DNA from: Bacteroidia bacterium
Lineage (GTDB): Bacteria; Bacteroidota; Bacteroidia; UKL13-3
Direction: 5' to 3'
Length of the DNA stretch: 33,371 nucleotides
Assembly: GCA_020049855.1 (NCBI GenBank)
Contig: JAGVLJ010000083.1
Coordinates: 1 to 33,371 of the forward strand
Below are positions 31,050 to 33,371 of the stretch, piece after piece. The position numbers and the translations under genes were made by a program. Position 1 is the first letter of the stretch. The number at the start of each line of letters is the position of its first letter. The notes beneath the pieces are model-generated. The model ran no database searches, was not told the origin of the DNA, and saw nothing but the letters and a program-made list of their open reading frames with translations.

Positions 31050-31339
31050 GCAAAGTCCTGCTTGACCAATTAGCCGAAATTCAACAAAAGATTAAAAGGC
31101 TGAAACAACTGCTGGAATCAGAACAATCTAAAATTCAGAATCTTGAAATAAAGTTGGCTAAATTAGAGTCGGAATTAGACACACAAAAAAATGCTAATAA
31201 GGAACTGGAAGAAACGAATAAAATCAGTAAACTTGCAAATGCGATAACTCTGTCTCATACCGATGTGAAGGAGCATAAAAGGCTAATCAATCAGTATATC
31301 AGGGAAATCGATACATGCATCAGATTGTTAAGCGACTGA
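31046..31339 (+). CDS. Small coiled-coil protein next to zapA
   Basis: 97 residues, mostly one long heptad coiled coil (about 5-60: VLLDQLAEIQQKIKRLKQLL, ESEQSKIQNLEIKLAKLESE). A short helical tail ends IDTCIRLLSD. It has no signal or membrane segment. Such a short coiled coil beside ZapA recalls ZapB, a Z-ring linker, but sequence identity is not established. The same arrangement (pheT, small coiled coil, zapA, rny) seems to be a conserved Bacteroidota cluster, from memory and not checked. It overlaps pheT by 4 bp and precedes zapA by 16 bp. Confidence 0.85.
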   Translation: MSKVLLDQLAEIQQKIKRLKQLLESEQSKIQNLEIKLAKLESELDTQKNANKELEETNKISKLANAITLSHTDVKEHKRLINQYIREIDTCIRLLSD

Positions 31340-31355
31340 GAAGACGTACAACAAA

Positions 31356-31643
31356 ATGAGTGAATTACAGATAAAAGTTAATATTGCCGACCGCCATTAC
31401 CCGCTCAAGATTGCCACCGCAGACGAAGCACGGGTGAGGGAAGCTGCTAACATGATTAACCAACGGGTGAAAGAATACTTTGAACATTTTTCCGTAAAAG
31501 ATAAACAAGACGTACTTGCCATGTGCGCACTTGAACTGGCCACTGAAAATTTGAGCATCAAAGACATTCAACCTGTTGAAGACCATCGAGTGGCCGAAGC
31601 TATAACAAGACTTGGTGAGTCGTTGCGCGATATCGAAATCTGA
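31356..31643 (+). CDS. zapA: Cell division protein ZapA
   Basis: 95 residues. ZapA binds FtsZ and bundles filaments at midcell. The N-terminal segment SELQIKVNIADRHYPLKIAT is the family signature, followed by the helical dimerisation region (ADEARVREAANMINQRVKEY, DKQDVLAMCALELATEN). Length is within the family's normal range. It is followed by rny after 82 bp, with an AT-rich spacer and an AAAAGGAG sequence just before rny. Confidence 0.92.
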   Translation: MSELQIKVNIADRHYPLKIATADEARVREAANMINQRVKEYFEHFSVKDKQDVLAMCALELATENLSIKDIQPVEDHRVAEAITRLGESLRDIEI

Positions 31644-31725
31644 ATTTTATCTCATTACGCTTTTCTCCCTTCATCTGGCTCATGGTTTATGCCTTATGTT
31701 AAATTTTAAATAGAAAAAGGAGAAG

Positions 31726-33264
31726 ATGGGAATTTTAGAAATTGTATTAATTGTTGCTGCTGCAGCCATAGGAGCGTTGATTACCTGGTTCGTTGCCGGT
31801 AATCAGCAAAAAGGGAAAGCATCCAGCATTATTGCAGAAGCCGAAGCCAAGGCCGAGGTGATTCGCAAAGACAAAGAACTACAGGCAAAGGAGCGTTTCA
31901 TGCAGCTTAAAGCGGAGCATGAAAAAGAAGTGAACGCTAAAAACAATCACCTCACTCAAGCCGAAGGTAGAATTAAGCAAAAAGAACAAAGCCTTAATCA
32001 GAAAATGGAAAACACCCAGCGAAAAGAAAATGAGCTGGAGAAATTGAAAGAGCAGTACTCCCGTCAGGTGGAAGCTGTAAATCACAAAAAGGAGGAATTA
32101 GACAAAGCACTCCAATCCCAAATTAAAACGCTCGAAAAGGTTGCTGGGATGAGTGCCGAGGAAGCCAAGGCTCAAATGATTGAAGCCTTGAAAGACGAAG
32201 CTCGTACGCAGGCTATGGTAATGGCTAAAGATATTGTGGACGAAGCCAAACTTACCGCAGTAAAAGATGCTAAGAAAATTGTTATCCAAACCATTCAACG
32301 CACGGCAGCAGAGCAGGCTATCGAGAATTCCGTCTCCGTTTTCCATATTGAAAGCGATGAAATGAAGGGTCGCATCATTGGTCGTGAAGGACGAAATATT
32401 CGTGCACTGGAAGCCGCCACCGGAATTGAAATTATTGTGGATGATACTCCCGAAGCAATTATTCTTTCAGGCTTCGACCCCATTCGAAGAGAGATTGCCC
32501 GTCTTTCATTACACCGACTCGTAACAGATGGCCGTATTCATCCGGCTCGAATTGAAGAAGTGGTTACTAAAGTGAAAAAGCAAATTGAAGAAGAAATAGT
32601 AGAAATAGGAGAGCGGGTTTGTATTGATATGGGCATTCATGGCCTACACCCCGAACTGGTGCGCATGGTAGGCCGCATGAGGTACCGTTCTTCGTATGGA
32701 CAAAACCTGTTGCAGCACTCGCGCGAAGTGGCCAATCTTTGTGCCACAATGGCTGCTGAAATGGGCTTAAACGTGAAACTGGCTAAACGTGCCGGGCTAC
32801 TGCACGATATCGGGAAAGTTCCGGATGATAATCCTGAAACACCACATGCATTGCTGGGGATGCAATTGGCCGAAAAATATAAAGAACATCCAGAAGTGGT
32901 AAATGCCATTGGTGCCCACCACGATGAAATTGAAATGAATTGCCTTATTGCACCCGTAATTCAGGCGTGTGATGCCATTTCAGGTTCGCGCCCAGGTGCA
33001 CGTAGAGAGGACGTAGAGAATTATATTAAACGTTTAAAAGACCTCGAAGCAATGGCGCTCTCTTACCCTGGTGTCGAAAAATCATTTGCTATTCAGGCCG
33101 GACGTGAATTGCGTGTAATTGTAGAAAGCGAAAAGATAACCGATGAACAGGCCGATGTGCTTTCGTTTGATTTGGCTACCCGCATTCAAAAAGAAATGAC
33201 TTACCCCGGACAAATAAAGATTACTGTGATTCGTGAAAAACGTGCCGTTAATTTTGCCAAGTAA
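31726..33264 (+). CDS. rny: Ribonuclease Y
   Basis: Membrane-bound endoribonuclease that starts mRNA decay. 512 residues, the usual size. An N-terminal helix (about 2-22), a long coiled coil rich in Lys/Glu (about 40-150), a KH RNA-binding domain near residue 215 ([20 protein letters not shown]), and an HD domain with the metal residues His360-Asp361 in [34 protein letters not shown] is the HD entry helix. A ribosome-binding AAAAGGAG (about 31715-31722) sits before the ATG. Last gene of the pheT operon, closed by a clear terminator. Confidence 0.98.
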   Translation: MGILEIVLIVAAAAIGALITWFVAGNQQKGKASSIIAEAEAKAEVIRKDKELQAKERFMQLKAEHEKEVNAKNNHLTQAEGRIKQKEQSLNQKMENTQRKENELEKLKEQYSRQVEAVNHKKEELDKALQSQIKTLEKVAGMSAEEAKAQMIEALKDEARTQAMVMAKDIVDEAKLTAVKDAKKIVIQTIQRTAAEQAIENSVSVFHIESDEMKGRIIGREGRNIRALEAATGIEIIVDDTPEAIILSGFDPIRREIARLSLHRLVTDGRIHPARIEEVVTKVKKQIEEEIVEIGERVCIDMGIHGLHPELVRMVGRMRYRSSYGQNLLQHSREVANLCATMAAEMGLNVKLAKRAGLLHDIGKVPDDNPETPHALLGMQLAEKYKEHPEVVNAIGAHHDEIEMNCLIAPVIQACDAISGSRPGARREDVENYIKRLKDLEAMALSYPGVEKSFAIQAGRELRVIVESEKITDEQADVLSFDLATRIQKEMTYPGQIKITVIREKRAVNFAK

Positions 33265-33283
33265 ATAAGTCTAGTATTTGAAT

Positions 33284-33319
33284 AAAAAAGGCCGAAACAA
33301 TTTTGCTACGGCCTTTTTT
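33284..33319 (+). terminator. Intrinsic terminator after rny
   Basis: AAAAAAGGCCG (33284-33294) pairs with CGGCCTTTTTT (33309-33319) across a 14-base loop. The stem is followed by T-rich sequence. The A/T symmetry means it could also act on a convergent transcript from beyond the window. Confidence 0.85.
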
Positions 33320-33371
33320 ATTTACTCCTGTTTTTATGTATTTTAAAACTATTATTTACTATACTCTGTTG

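Noticed and set aside
31644-31725. 6S RNA between zapA and rny
   Set aside because: E. coli has ssrS beside zapA, but this gap is only 82 bases, too short, and no such structure is visible.
1-33371. CRISPR array, insertion sequence or prophage
   Set aside because: No repeat array of the right spacing, no transposase or integrase motif, and no terminal inverted repeats around any gene cluster were seen.

Overview
This window looks like a chromosomal segment of a Bacteroidota bacterium (moderate GC, roughly 40 % by eye). Four things point there. Many genes are preceded by the Bacteroidota sigma-A promoter element TAnnTTTG, often only a few bases before the start codon. Shine-Dalgarno sequences are mostly weak. 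LytS/LytTR two-component pairs, DUF4288, DUF1684 and secreted DUF4440 proteins are typical of the phylum. No phage, CRISPR array or insertion sequence was seen. Most of the content is ordinary core and accessory metabolism, with a few odd spots.

Layout, left to right. Positions 1-3282 (minus): a MarR regulator, a membrane fusion protein and an RND efflux pump, the last cut by the window edge. 3478-6411 (plus): an envelope-sensing module of a LiaF-like membrane protein, a DUF4288 protein, a LytS-type histidine kinase and a LytTR response regulator. 6646-7450 (minus): a Dabb-domain protein and an unknown. About 700 bp without a convincing gene follow. 8151-9960 (plus): miaA, a small zinc-ribbon protein, an RluE/RsuA-type pseudouridine synthase and tRNA-Arg(CCG). 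9961-10566 is a scrambled-looking stretch with a palindrome, a tiny ORF and a probable gene fragment.

10567-11829 (minus) is an NRAMP-family transporter with a non-canonical metal site. 11992-12966 (plus) is a bacterial deoxyhypusine-synthase-like enzyme. 13036-13839 (minus) is a secreted unknown. 13968-17911 (plus) holds kynU-kmo, an upper kynurenine-pathway pair, followed by two secreted proteins. The opposite strand (17906-19178) holds a cyclase-family hydrolase, possibly a kynurenine formamidase, overlapping a BioY transporter gene.

19254-21458 (plus): an orphan histidine kinase, ruvX and def in one tight cluster. 21495-25292 (minus): fabG, a VWA-domain membrane protein and a secreted DUF4097-like protein. 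25307-26423 is about 1.1 kb of weak short ORFs. 26424-27062 (plus) is DUF1684. 27063-28379 (minus) is a cold-shock protein with a front-end fatty-acid desaturase, plausibly a cold-adaptation pair. 28644-33264 (plus) is pheT, a small coiled-coil protein, zapA and rny, ended by a clear intrinsic terminator.

No obviously new defence or mobile system is present. The best leads are the DHS-like enzyme, the cyclase/BioY overlap beside the kynurenine genes, the LiaF-like/DUF4288/LytTR module, the NRAMP variant, and the evidence for leaderless transcripts. No database search could be run, so all family names come from recognised motifs.
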